The notes under the pieces: generated by a model
What the model was told of the DNA's origin: nothing
Databases searched by the model: none
The model's input: the letters and a program-made list of their open reading frames with translations, nothing else
Shown: positions 1-7,466 of the stretch, one piece after another
Layout of the letters: each line of letters starts with the position of its first letter
How positions within the stretch are numbered: position 1 is the stretch's first letter
Position numbers and translations under genes: made by a program
Origin: Azospirillum formosense
GTDB taxonomy: Bacteria > Pseudomonadota > Alphaproteobacteria > Azospirillales > Azospirillaceae
DNA: 64,000 bases
Assembly: GCF_040500525.1 (NCBI RefSeq)
Contig: NZ_CP159402.1
Span: forward strand, 1,797,501 to 1,861,500
Direction of reading: 5' to 3'

Positions 1-1
1 G

Positions 2-145
2 TCCGTGGAGGAGTTCCTGTCCTGGCAGCGGCTGATCGACAGCCACGGCATGCGGGGCCTGCGGGCCACGCGGCTGCAGGATTATCGCGGAAACCAGCCG
101 CCGCCGTCCGTGCGCGGCCGCATGGCCAGCACCGCCGCCGAATAA
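2..145 (+). CDS. C-terminal end of an unidentified protein (partial)
   Basis: The window opens inside a reading frame that ends in TAA at 143-145 and gives 47 residues (SVEEFLSWQRLIDSH..., ending ASTAAE). The stretch is moderately charged, with a short amphipathic segment followed by a Pro/Ala-rich tail, and shows no motif I recognise. Third codon positions are strongly GC-rich, as in the certain genes of the window, which supports real coding. The start and most of the gene lie outside, so no function is proposed. The 220 bases up to the next gene hold nothing I can name. Confidence 0.5.
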   Translation, partial: SVEEFLSWQRLIDSHGMRGLRATRLQDYRGNQPPPSVRGRMASTAAE

Positions 146-365
146 GCTGCTCCCGCGCACCGTCCGTCCGGACCAGACCGCCGCAGGCCCACCCTGCGGC
201 GTCGTTGTTTTCTGCGCCGGCGCAGGAACGGCGAGCGTCTGACGCCCGGACACTTTGCGTCCGGACAGCTTTGCAATTTTTGCGTGGCAGATATCGCTTT
301 CGTTCCCGCGCCGCAAAGATTAACGCAGAGCGGCAATGCAACCCGCGACGGGAGTTCACCGCCCC

Positions 366-821
366 ATGCGCTATCTCGACGATCTGACCCCCGGCGACCG
401 CTTCACTGGCGGCCCGGTGACCGTGACGGAGGAGGACATCGTCGCCTTCGCGCGGCAGTTCGACCCGCAACCCTTCCACCTCGACCCCGAGGCGGCGCGG
501 GACAGTCTCTTTGGTGGGCTGGCGGCCAGCGGCTGGCACACCGCCGGGCTGACCATGCGGATGATCGTCACGGGAGACGGCGCGCTGGCCGGCGGCTTCG
601 TCGGAATGGGGGTGGAGGACATCCGCTGGCCCAAGCCCACCCGCCCCGGCGACGCGCTGCGGATCGAGAGCGAGATCCTGGAGGTCCGCGTGTCGGCCAA
701 GCGCGCCGACCGCGGCATCGCCCGCGTGCGCACCACCACCCTCAACCAGGATGGCGCGATCGTGCAGCAGATGACCGCGAACCTGCTTGTCCTCCGCCGC
801 CCCGCCGCCGATCCGGGGTGA
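366..821 (+). CDS. MaoC-like dehydratase (hot-dog fold)
   Basis: This 151-residue protein has the MaoC/(R)-specific enoyl-CoA hydratase pattern: an N-terminal strand region (MRYLDDLTPGDRF), then the hydration motif region with the Asp/His pair in DPQPFHLDPEAA, then GGLAASGWHTAGL and a strand-rich C-terminal half. Family members add water across enoyl-CoA or handle related thioesters in the cytoplasm; the substrate cannot be read from the sequence. The start at 366 has GGAG at 351-354; an in-frame ATG at 336 would add ten residues but fits the family less well. It appears monocistronic, followed by a hairpin terminator. Paralogues with this exact start often sit beside fatty-acid or PHA genes, but no such neighbour is present here. 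Confidence 0.85.
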   Translation: MRYLDDLTPGDRFTGGPVTVTEEDIVAFARQFDPQPFHLDPEAARDSLFGGLAASGWHTAGLTMRMIVTGDGALAGGFVGMGVEDIRWPKPTRPGDALRIESEILEVRVSAKRADRGIARVRTTTLNQDGAIVQQMTANLLVLRRPAADPG

Positions 822-841
822 CGGCGCGCGGATCCCCAAAC

Positions 842-878
842 GCACAAAGGGCCGCCCGAGGGCAGCCCTTTTGTGTGC
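842..878 (+). terminator. Hairpin terminator after the MaoC gene
   Basis: A stem of AAAGGGC (846-852) with GCCCTTT (865-871), extended by GCAC/GTGC at the base, begins 21 bases after the MaoC stop and runs into TTTTGTGTG on the plus strand. The A-rich 5' arm means it could also stop minus-strand transcripts, such as those leaving the tRNA-Lys genes. Confidence 0.65.
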
Positions 879-904
879 ATCGCTGTCGTGCCGTTCGGCG
901 GGAA

Positions 905-980
<76 letters not shown>

Positions 981-1057
981 ATTCCCATCCGGGCATCAAG
1001 ACACCCGGCGGCGTGAAAGGGGCCTTGGGAAGCGATCCCTTTCGATCCGGAAAGTGA

Positions 1058-1133
<76 letters not shown>

Positions 1134-1426
1134 ATCACTTCTCGTTCACACCGGCACCGGAGCCTTCGTCTCCACGTCAGGGAATGCCTGACCGTATCGA
1201 CTAGGGTTCCTGTCCGGCCAAGCCGTCGTCCCGGCCGGTGTGGCGCGGTTTATAACGAAGGGTCCGGGGCTTGTCGATACCAAAATGGATAGGATCGCAT
1301 TTTTTTGCGGGGCTCGTTCCGGCTCCGCACACACCGATCAAAACCGCCCTCTTCGGCCGCCTTCTTTGACAGCCGGCCAAGCCCGGCGCTATCACCCTTC
1401 CCCAGCGGACCGAAGGAGTGGAGACG

Positions 1427-2953
1427 ATGCAGGGCTGGACCGAGGGCTATGTGGGCGGGATCGGCTACATCCACGCCTTCTACCGGGAACTGTCGCCGGC
1501 GCTGCTGTCCTTCGCGCTGACCCTGCGCGGCTGGCGGCCCCCGATGGACCTCGCCGGGCCCTTCGCCTGCGCGGAGATCGGCTGCGGCCATGGGGTGAGC
1601 AGCGCCGTCCTGGCCGGCTGCCACCCCGACGCCCGGTTCGAGGCGGTGGACTTCAACCCCGGCCACATCGCCGGCGCCCAGCGCCTCGCCGCCGAGGCCG
1701 GGCTGGGCAACGCCGCCTTCCTGGAAGAGAGCTTCGCCAATTACGCCCAAGGCGGGACCAAGGACCTGGACATCGTGACCCTGCACGGCGTCTGGTCCTG
1801 GGTCAGCGCGGAGAACCGGGCGATCTTGGTGGACCTGCTGAAGCGGCGGTTGAAGCCCGGCGGGCTGGTCTTCGTCAGCTACAACGCCCTGCCCGGCACG
1901 CTCGCCTACATGCCGCTGCGCCGCGTGCTGGTCGAGCATTGCGCCGACCGCACCGGGCCACTGCCGGAGCGGATCGAGGAGGCCGTGGCCTTCGCCAGTC
2001 GCTTGACCGCCCTGAACGCCGGCTGGTTCGCCCAGGCCGACGCGGTGCCGGCGCGGCTGGACTCGCTGAAGCGCAAGTCGCCCAACTACATCGCCCATGA
2101 ATATCTGAACCGCGACTGGACCGCCTTCTACCACGCCGACGTGGCGGGGGAACTGGCGGCGGCCAAGCTGGACTTCGCCGGCCCCGCCGTCCCGATGGAG
2201 CAGATGGACGAGCTGTCCCTGCCGCCGGACGCCCTGCCCCTGCTGGCCGAGGCGCGCGACCCGGCCTACCGCGAGACCTTGCGCGACCTGCTGACCAACC
2301 GCGCCTTCCGCCGCGACCTGTTCGTGAAGGGGGCGGAACGGCTGACCGCGGCGGAGCGGCGGGAGCGGCTGCGCGCCACCCGCTTCACCCTCCTGGTGCC
2401 GCCCGACGACCTGCCGGAGGTGGTTCTGGCCCCGGTCGGGCGCGTGCCCCTGCCCCAGGACCTGCACGGCCCGCTGGCCGGGGCGCTGGCCGCCGGCACA
2501 CCGACTCTGGCCGAGCTGTCCGCCCTCCCCGCCCTGGCCCGCCACGGCGAGGAGGCGGTGCTGCGCGCCCTGATGATCCTGACCAGCCTCGCGCTGGCGG
2601 CGCCCGCGCTGCCCGAGTCCGGTCAGGCGGCGCGCGCGGTGCAGGCCGACCGGTTCAACGCCGCCATCCTGGAACGCAACCGCCGCGACGACACGCTGGA
2701 CACGCTGGCGTCGCCGGTCCTCGGCTCCGGCGTCGCGGTCTCGCGGCTGGAGGCGCTGTTCCTGCTGGCCCGGCGCAACGGCACCGACCCGGCGGCGACC
2801 GCCTGGGAGGCGCTGGCGGCGGACGGGCTGACGCTGTCGCGGGACGGCGCGCGGCTCGACGGGGAGGAGGCGAACATGGCGGAGCTGCGCGCCCGGTTCG
2901 ACCGCTTCACCCGCCTGCGGCTGCCGACTCTCCGCCGCCTCGGCGTGGCGTGA
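1427..2953 (+). CDS. Class I SAM-dependent methyltransferase with methyltransferase-regulatory domain
   Basis: The 508-residue product begins with a Rossmann methyltransferase domain: SAM-binding motif I is EIGCGHG at residues 50-56, followed by an acidic residue in VDFNPGH and a DIVTLHGVWSWV motif IV-like segment. After about residue 190 comes a long helical region typical of the methyltransferase regulatory domain family (PF10119), which is joined to such domains in many proteobacteria. The substrate is unknown. The start at ATG 1427 is chosen because AAGGAG (1413-1418) sits 8 bases before it; an in-frame GTG at 1418 overlaps that site. No partner gene is adjacent; the next gene converges. 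The 293 bases upstream contain no clear promoter I can defend. Confidence 0.85.
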   Translation: MQGWTEGYVGGIGYIHAFYRELSPALLSFALTLRGWRPPMDLAGPFACAEIGCGHGVSSAVLAGCHPDARFEAVDFNPGHIAGAQRLAAEAGLGNAAFLEESFANYAQGGTKDLDIVTLHGVWSWVSAENRAILVDLLKRRLKPGGLVFVSYNALPGTLAYMPLRRVLVEHCADRTGPLPERIEEAVAFASRLTALNAGWFAQADAVPARLDSLKRKSPNYIAHEYLNRDWTAFYHADVAGELAAAKLDFAGPAVPMEQMDELSLPPDALPLLAEARDPAYRETLRDLLTNRAFRRDLFVKGAERLTAAERRERLRATRFTLLVPPDDLPEVVLAPVGRVPLPQDLHGPLAGALAAGTPTLAELSALPALARHGEEAVLRALMILTSLALAAPALPESGQAARAVQADRFNAAILERNRRDDTLDTLASPVLGSGVAVSRLEALFLLARRNGTDPAATAWEALAADGLTLSRDGARLDGEEANMAELRARFDRFTRLRLPTLRRLGVA

Positions 2954-2968
2954 CGGGCAAGCGGACCA

Positions 2969-3781
2969 TCAGGTCCGGAACCAGTCGAGGCAACCGGTCG
3001 GCAGCAACGTGTTGCTGACCAGCAGGGCGCCGTGCCGGTAGAGCGCGGTCGGGTTGCCGCCCGCGCCCAGGTCGATGGCCCAGAGCTGGCCGGAGGGGTC
3101 CTGCCAGACCGTCCGCCCGTCCACCGCCGCCACCGCGGCAAAGACGTCCGTCGCCGTCGTGCCGGGCTGGAACAGCACCATCACTGTGGTCACGCCGGGC
3201 GGCGGCAAGGCGGCGACCGGCCCGGCGACCAGCACCGCCACGGTCAGGGCAACCGGCGCGACGCGGCCACCGCCGCCCGCTCCCCCACCGCGCCGCAGCC
3301 GCCAGCCCGCCGCGGCGACGGCGACTCCGAAGACGACGAACCACAGCAGGTCCCACAGCAGCGGGTTCGCCGAATCCATGCGGATGCGGTGGATGCCGAG
3401 AATCCAGTGCGACAGGACGCCGTCGAGGATGTGCCAGACGCCGAAGCCGATCAGCGCGTTGGCGGCCAGGAGACGATCCGCCCCCGCTTCGGCGAAACGG
3501 CGCCGGTTCCGCCAGAGCAGCCACAGGCCGCCCGCCGCGACGACGTACATCGCGGCGTGGAACAGGCCGTCCGCCAGGATCTGGACGCGGATGTCCCGCA
3601 CGGCGGCGGAGTCGACCGCCGACAGCAGGTGATGCCACTGCAGCACCTGATGCAGCAGAATTCCGTCGAAGAAGCCGCCCAGCGCGAAGCCCAGCAGGTA
3701 TCCCGCCCAGGGAAGCCCCGCCCTGGGATTCCTTGCCGTGGCCGGCGCCGGTGAAGAACGATGTGTCGTGTCTGTGGGCAT
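2969..3781 (-). CDS. DUF2243 family integral membrane protein
   Basis: This 270-residue protein starts with a short polar tail and then shows the DUF2243 signature, including GGFFDGILLHQVLQWHHL around residues 35-52, with His and Asp residues placed in or next to membrane helices. I count about four helices in residues 25-175 (near 25-45, 75-95, 110-130 and 145-160). A further hydrophobic helix near residues 175-195 leads into a C-terminal section (about 195-270) rich in TT, VDGRTVWQDPSG and similar, which is longer than the usual 150-residue family core. The family has no established function. It lies 64 bases before the ABC exporter gene that follows on the same strand, whose transcript would be upstream, so the two may be cotranscribed. 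Confidence 0.75.
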   Translation of the reverse strand: MPTDTTHRSSPAPATARNPRAGLPWAGYLLGFALGGFFDGILLHQVLQWHHLLSAVDSAAVRDIRVQILADGLFHAAMYVVAAGGLWLLWRNRRRFAEAGADRLLAANALIGFGVWHILDGVLSHWILGIHRIRMDSANPLLWDLLWFVVFGVAVAAAGWRLRRGGGAGGGGRVAPVALTVAVLVAGPVAALPPPGVTTVMVLFQPGTTATDVFAAVAAVDGRTVWQDPSGQLWAIDLGAGGNPTALYRHGALLVSNTLLPTGCLDWFRT

Positions 3782-3845
3782 GGCCCGACAACCGTTGCGG
3801 GCGCGGACGGGTTCCGCACCCGGCGCCCGAACGGCCGCAGGCTCG

Positions 3846-5678
3846 TTATCCGCCGACCAGCCCGGCCTCGTCCGCCGCGCGGTCGAACTGGAGCGCGGCG
3901 AGGCGGGCGTAGAGGCCGCCCTCGCGGACGAGATCGGCGTGGCGCCCGGTGGCGACGACTCGCCCCTGCTCCATCACCACGATCCGGTCGGCGTTGAGGA
4001 CGGTGGCCAGGCGGTGGGCAATGATGATCGTGGTGCGCCGGGTCATCAGCTTGTCCAACGCATCCTGCACCATGCGCTCGCTCTCCGCGTCGAGCGCGCT
4101 GGTCGCCTCGTCGAGCAGCAGCACCGGCGGGTCGCGCAGGATGGCCCGCGCGATGGACAGGCGCTGGCGCTGGCCGCCGGACAGGCGCACGCCCTTCTCG
4201 CCCAGGAAGGTGTCCAGCCCTTCCGGCAAGGCCTGCAGGAATTCCAGCGCGTGGGCCGCCTCGGCGGCGGCGAGCACCTCGGCATCGGTGGCGTCCGGGC
4301 GCCCGTAGCGGATGTTCTCCCAGGCGTTGGCGGAGAAGACCACGGGGTCCTGCGCGACGAGGCCGAGCCGCCGCCGCACCTCCACCGGGTCGGCGTCGCG
4401 GACGTCCACCCCGTCCAGGGTGACCGCGCCGGCCTGCGGGTCGTAGAAGCGCAGCAGAAGCTGGAACACGGTGGATTTGCCGGAGCCCGACGGGCCGACC
4501 AGCGCCACCGTCTCGCCCGGCTCGATCTCCAGCGAGAAGTCCTTGAGCGCCGCCCAGTCCGGCCGCGACGGGTAGTGGAAGCGCACGTCGCGGAAGGACA
4601 GCGCGCCCTGCGCCGGTTCCGGCAGGGCGCGCGGGTTGGCCGGGGCGCGGATCTCCGGCTCGGTGTCGAGCAGGTCGAACAGACGCTCCGTGGCGCCGGC
4701 GGCGCGCTGAAGGTCGCCGGCCACCTCGCTGATCGCGCCGACCGAACCGGCGACGACCACCGAATAGATGACGAAGGCCGAGAGCTGCCCCACCGTCAGC
4801 CGCCCGGCCAGCACGTCGTGCCCGCCGATCCACAGGATGAGGCCGACCGAACCGAAGACCAGCACGATGACGATCATCGTCATGATGGCGCGCACCGTCA
4901 CCCGCCGCCGGGCTGTGGCGAAGGCGTCCTCGACCCGCCCGCCGAACAGGCTGCGGTCGATGGCCTCGTGCGTGTAGGCCTGCATGGTGCGGATGGCGCC
5001 CAGCGTCTCCTCCACGAAGGAGCCGAGATCGGCGATCTTGTCCTGGCTGGCCCGCGACAGGGCGCGCACCCGCCGGCCCAGGATGATGATCGGCAGGATG
5101 ACCACCGGAACGCCCAGGAACACCAGCCCGGCCAGCTTCGGCGAGGTCACCAGCAGCATCACCGTGCCGCCGACGAACATCAGCGTGTTGCGCAGCGCGA
5201 TCGAGACGGAGGAGCCGACCACGGTCTGCAGCACCTCGGTGTCGGTGGTCAGGCGCGTCAGGATCTCGCCGGTCTTGGTCGTCTCGAAGAAGCCGGGGGA
5301 CAGCTTCACCACGTGGCTGTAGACGGCCCGGCGGATGTCGGCCACCACCCGCTCGCCGATCCAGCTCACCAGATAGAAGCGCCCGAAGGTCGAGGCGGCC
5401 ATCAGCACGATGACCACCAGCAGCACCAGGAGCGCCCGGTCGAGCAGCGCCGAATCGCCCGCAACGAAGCCCTGGTCCACCAGGACGCGCATCCCCTGCC
5501 CCAGCCCCAGAACGGTCCCGGCGGCCACGGTCAGGGCCAGCATCGCCCCCAGGATCTGCAGCCGGTACGGCCACAGGAAGGGAAAGAGCCGGCGCAGCGG
5601 CGACAGGTTGCGGCGGCGCGGCGCGGCGGAAGGCGTCGCTTCGGACACCGGATCGGACTTCGACGAAGGACGGGACAC
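3846..5678 (-). CDS. ABC exporter, fused transmembrane and ATP-binding domains (MsbA-like)
   Basis: The product (610 residues from the chosen start) has six membrane helices in its first half, including [16 protein letters not shown] and the coupling-helix region, then a nucleotide-binding domain with Walker [10 protein letters not shown], signature [15 protein letters not shown], Walker [13 protein letters not shown] and switch histidine in IIIAHR. This is a type IV half-transporter that acts as a homodimer in the inner membrane; lipid A, lipid or drug export are all possible and the sequence does not decide. I prefer the GTG at 5678 because a GGAG-type site (complement of 5684-5688) precedes it. 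An in-frame start at 5747 would add a Cys/Arg/Ser-rich leader unlike any exporter. Confidence 0.88.
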   Translation of the reverse strand: MSRPSSKSDPVSEATPSAAPRRRNLSPLRRLFPFLWPYRLQILGAMLALTVAAGTVLGLGQGMRVLVDQGFVAGDSALLDRALLVLLVVIVLMAASTFGRFYLVSWIGERVVADIRRAVYSHVVKLSPGFFETTKTGEILTRLTTDTEVLQTVVGSSVSIALRNTLMFVGGTVMLLVTSPKLAGLVFLGVPVVILPIIILGRRVRALSRASQDKIADLGSFVEETLGAIRTMQAYTHEAIDRSLFGGRVEDAFATARRRVTVRAIMTMIVIVLVFGSVGLILWIGGHDVLAGRLTVGQLSAFVIYSVVVAGSVGAISEVAGDLQRAAGATERLFDLLDTEPEIRAPANPRALPEPAQGALSFRDVRFHYPSRPDWAALKDFSLEIEPGETVALVGPSGSGKSTVFQLLLRFYDPQAGAVTLDGVDVRDADPVEVRRRLGLVAQDPVVFSANAWENIRYGRPDATDAEVLAAAEAAHALEFLQALPEGLDTFLGEKGVRLSGGQRQRLSIARAILRDPPVLLLDEATSALDAESERMVQDALDKLMTRRTTIIIAHRLATVLNADRIVVMEQGRVVATGRHADLVREGGLYARLAALQFDRAADEAGLVGG

Positions 5679-5827
5679 CGGGGCTCCCCAGCGGCAGGAC
5701 GGGCGGCGGGACGATGTGCAGACGGTGCACGGGGGCAAGCCCGGCATATAGCAAGGGGGGGAACTATGAACAAGGTATGGTTTGGCGAGCGGACGGAACC
5801 ACCCGTCTTTCCAGCGCAGGAACGCGG

Positions 5828-5856
5828 TTGCATCATGCCGCCTGCTTTGCTATAGA
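5828..5856 (+). promoter_or_regulatory. Sigma-70-type promoter of rpmE
   Basis: TTGCAT (5828-5833) and TATAGA (5851-5856) are 17 bases apart, and transcription would begin near 5863, giving a leader of about 22 bases to the rpmE ATG. Confidence 0.7.
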
Positions 5857-5884
5857 CCGCGCTCGCTTTGCAGGAACCCCGGCC

Positions 5885-6109
5885 ATGAAGACTGATATCC
5901 ATCCCGACTACCACGAGATCAACGTGGTGATGACCGACGGCAGCACGTTCAAGACCCGCTCCACGATGGGCAAGCCGGGCGATACGCTGCGCCTCGACAT
6001 CGACCCGAAGTCGCACCCGGCCTGGACCGGCGTGCAGAAGCTGCTGGACACGGGCGGCCAGATCGCCAAGTTCAACAAGCGCTTCGCGAGCTTCGGCCTG
6101 AAGAAGTAA
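5885..6109 (+). CDS. rpmE: 50S ribosomal protein L31
   Basis: The 74-residue protein matches bacterial L31 along its length ([20 protein letters not shown] at the start, ending FASFGLKK). L31 bridges the large and small subunits near the central protuberance. None of the four zinc-binding cysteines of the C+ form is present, so this is the zinc-free form common in alphaproteobacteria. The start at 5885 follows AGGA at 5872-5875. The gene has its own promoter and terminator and so forms a single-gene unit, away from the ribosomal-protein block further on. Confidence 0.97.
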   Translation: MKTDIHPDYHEINVVMTDGSTFKTRSTMGKPGDTLRLDIDPKSHPAWTGVQKLLDTGGQIAKFNKRFASFGLKK

Positions 6110-6127
6110 GCTTCTTCGCCCGCAAAA

Positions 6128-6164
6128 CGAAAAGGGGCGTCCGGTCCGCCGGGCGCCCTTTTCG
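6128..6164 (+). terminator. rpmE terminator
   Basis: A 12-bp stem CGAAAAGGGGCG/CGCCCTTTTCG closes over a GC-rich loop 19 bases after the L31 stop. The symmetric A/T base of the stem lets it serve the converging DUF1465 gene as well. Confidence 0.8.
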
Positions 6165-6205
6165 CGTTTGCGGCTTCTGTTTTCGGTTTGCCGCGAAGCC
6201 GGCCG

Positions 6206-6613
6206 TCAGCCGGCCAGCGCCACCGCGTCGCGGGCGCGCTCGTCCAGGCGGGCGACGCGCATGTAGAGCCGGTGGCTGCGCTCCAGAAGACTGCGCAGGC
6301 CTTCCGGCAGCTGCTCGTTGTCGGGACCGGAGGGATCGGTGCAGATGTCCCCGCCCGACAGGGCGAAATCGTCGCTCGCCGCCTGCTCGCGGGTCATCTC
6401 CCCGGCGTGGACGGCCTTCTGCGCCAGCAGCCAAGCCATCACCTGGGTCAGTCGGCTGGTCACCCGCATGGATTCATACGAGATCTGAAGCCGGACCTGG
6501 GGCGGCAGCGCCCGGTGGCTGACGGCGTCGTGATAGGCGATGTAGTTCCGCGCCTCGATCAGCAGCGCCATCGTCTCGTCGTAAGTTCCGTTGAAGAAGG
6601 TCGGTGTTTCCAT
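6206..6613 (-). CDS. DUF1465 family protein (RcdA-like)
   Basis: The 135-residue, largely helical protein contains the family pattern TYDETMALLIEARNYIAY near the N terminus, RLQISYESMRVTSRLTQVMAWLLAQKAV in the middle and a C-terminal helix RSLLERSHRLYMRVARLDE. As I recall, the family includes Caulobacter RcdA, an adaptor that assists ClpXP in degrading the cell-cycle regulator CtrA; the same job here is inference. GGAGG (complement of 6626-6630) lies 12 bases before ATG 6613 and 9 bases before an in-frame GTG at 6616, so the protein may be one residue longer. It converges with rpmE and diverges from hsp20. Confidence 0.8.
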   Translation of the reverse strand: METPTFFNGTYDETMALLIEARNYIAYHDAVSHRALPPQVRLQISYESMRVTSRLTQVMAWLLAQKAVHAGEMTREQAASDDFALSGGDICTDPSGPDNEQLPEGLRSLLERSHRLYMRVARLDERARDAVALAG

Positions 6614-6756
6614 CACGGCCGTACCCCTCCTGCGGCCGAATGGCCCGATTCCGAGCCTCGGCGCAACTGATTAACAATCGATGAGTGGTTATGGACACCC
6701 GCAACCCGTCCGCTGGACGGAGACGGCGCGGCCCGGCGAATTTCAGAAAGCGCGCT

Positions 6757-6784
6757 CTTGAACGGCGGAAGCGCTCGCCTATCT
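6757..6784 (+). promoter_or_regulatory. RpoH (sigma-32) type heat-shock promoter of hsp20
   Basis: CTTG (6757-6760) and CCTATCT (6778-6784) are separated by exactly 17 bases. This fits the heat-shock consensus described for alphaproteobacteria (CTTG, 17 bases, CYTATNT). Transcription would start near 6790, right at the foot of the first leader hairpin. Confidence 0.75.
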
Positions 6785-6787
6785 GTC

Positions 6788-6892
6788 GCGGTGTCGGCGG
6801 ACGCCCAGTTGGGGTTCGCCGACACCGCAAACCGGGGGACCGACGATGATCGTGGTCTCCGATCGCTGTATCGCTCATTTGGAGGATATGTC
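6788..6892 (+). promoter_or_regulatory. ROSE-like RNA thermometer in the hsp20 leader
   Basis: The leader folds into three hairpins. The first is a perfect 12-bp stem, 6788-6799 with 6817-6828. The second pairs 6838-6846 with 6850-6857 around one bulged G. The third pairs TATC (6869-6872) and CTC (6874-6876) with GAG (6882-6884) and GATA (6885-6888), leaving one bulged G at 6873 and burying the Shine-Dalgarno GGAGG. The strand opposite the ribosome site, TCGCT, matches the U(U/C)GCU core known from rhizobial ROSE elements that repress small heat-shock genes at low temperature. Melting on heating would free the ribosome site. Confidence 0.75.
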
Positions 6893-7354
6893 ATGCGCTC
6901 CTACGACCTTTCGCCCCTGTTCCGTTCGACCGTCGGGTTCGACCGCCTCTCGCGTCTCCTGGAGAACGCGATGACCGGCGACGAGGCCGCCGCGTCCTAC
7001 CCGCCCTACAACATCGAGAAGACGGGCGACGACGCTTACCGGATCACCATGGCCGTCGCCGGCTTTGGCCCGGAGGACCTGGAGATCACCGCTCAGCAGA
7101 ACTCTCTGGTGGTCACAGGGAAAGCTAAGAAGGAACAGGAGACCGGCCAATTCCTCTACCGGGGTATTGCCGGCCGCGCTTTCGAGCGCCGCTTTCAGCT
7201 TGCCGACTTCATCAAGGTGGGCAACGCCAATCTGCTGAACGGTCTGCTCCACATCGATCTGGTGCGCGAGGTGCCGGAGACGATGAAGCCGCGGACCATC
7301 CAGATCGGCACCAGCGGCACGGCGAAGCCGGCTCTGACCCAGCAGGCCGCGTAA
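6893..7354 (+). CDS. Small heat-shock protein, Hsp20 family
   Basis: The 153-residue protein has a short N-terminal arm (MRSYDLSPLFRSTVGFDRLS), an alpha-crystallin domain from about residue 35 to 130 (NIEKTGDDAYRITMAVAGFG, SLVVTGKAKKE, AFERRFQLADFIKV, NGLLHIDLVREVPE) and a C-terminal tail with a KPRTIQI element of the I-x-I type that docks on neighbouring subunits. It is an ATP-independent holdase in the cytoplasm, close to IbpA. The ATG at 6893 follows GGAGG by 7 bases. Both the heat-shock promoter and the thermometer directly upstream indicate dual heat control. Confidence 0.93.
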   Translation: MRSYDLSPLFRSTVGFDRLSRLLENAMTGDEAAASYPPYNIEKTGDDAYRITMAVAGFGPEDLEITAQQNSLVVTGKAKKEQETGQFLYRGIAGRAFERRFQLADFIKVGNANLLNGLLHIDLVREVPETMKPRTIQIGTSGTAKPALTQQAA

Positions 7355-7391
7355 CCGGAAGGCCTTGCGCGTCGGCGCACCACGCGTCCGC

Positions 7392-7423
7392 ACGGCGCCC
7401 CGGAAAACCGGGGCGCCGTTTTT
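7392..7423 (+). terminator. hsp20 terminator
   Basis: A perfect 12-bp stem (7392-7403 with 7408-7419) over an AAAA loop is followed by a five-T run, 37 bases after the hsp20 stop. Confidence 0.9.
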
Positions 7424-7466
7424 GCGTCCGCGGGGCGCCTTTGCCGTGCCCCTCACGAGTCGCCCC

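Noticed and set aside
3451..5754. A 767-codon frame overlapping the ABC exporter on the same strand
   Set aside because: It is the shifted frame of the exporter and the DUF2243 gene. The frame at 3846-5678 carries Walker A, signature and Walker B motifs; this one carries none.
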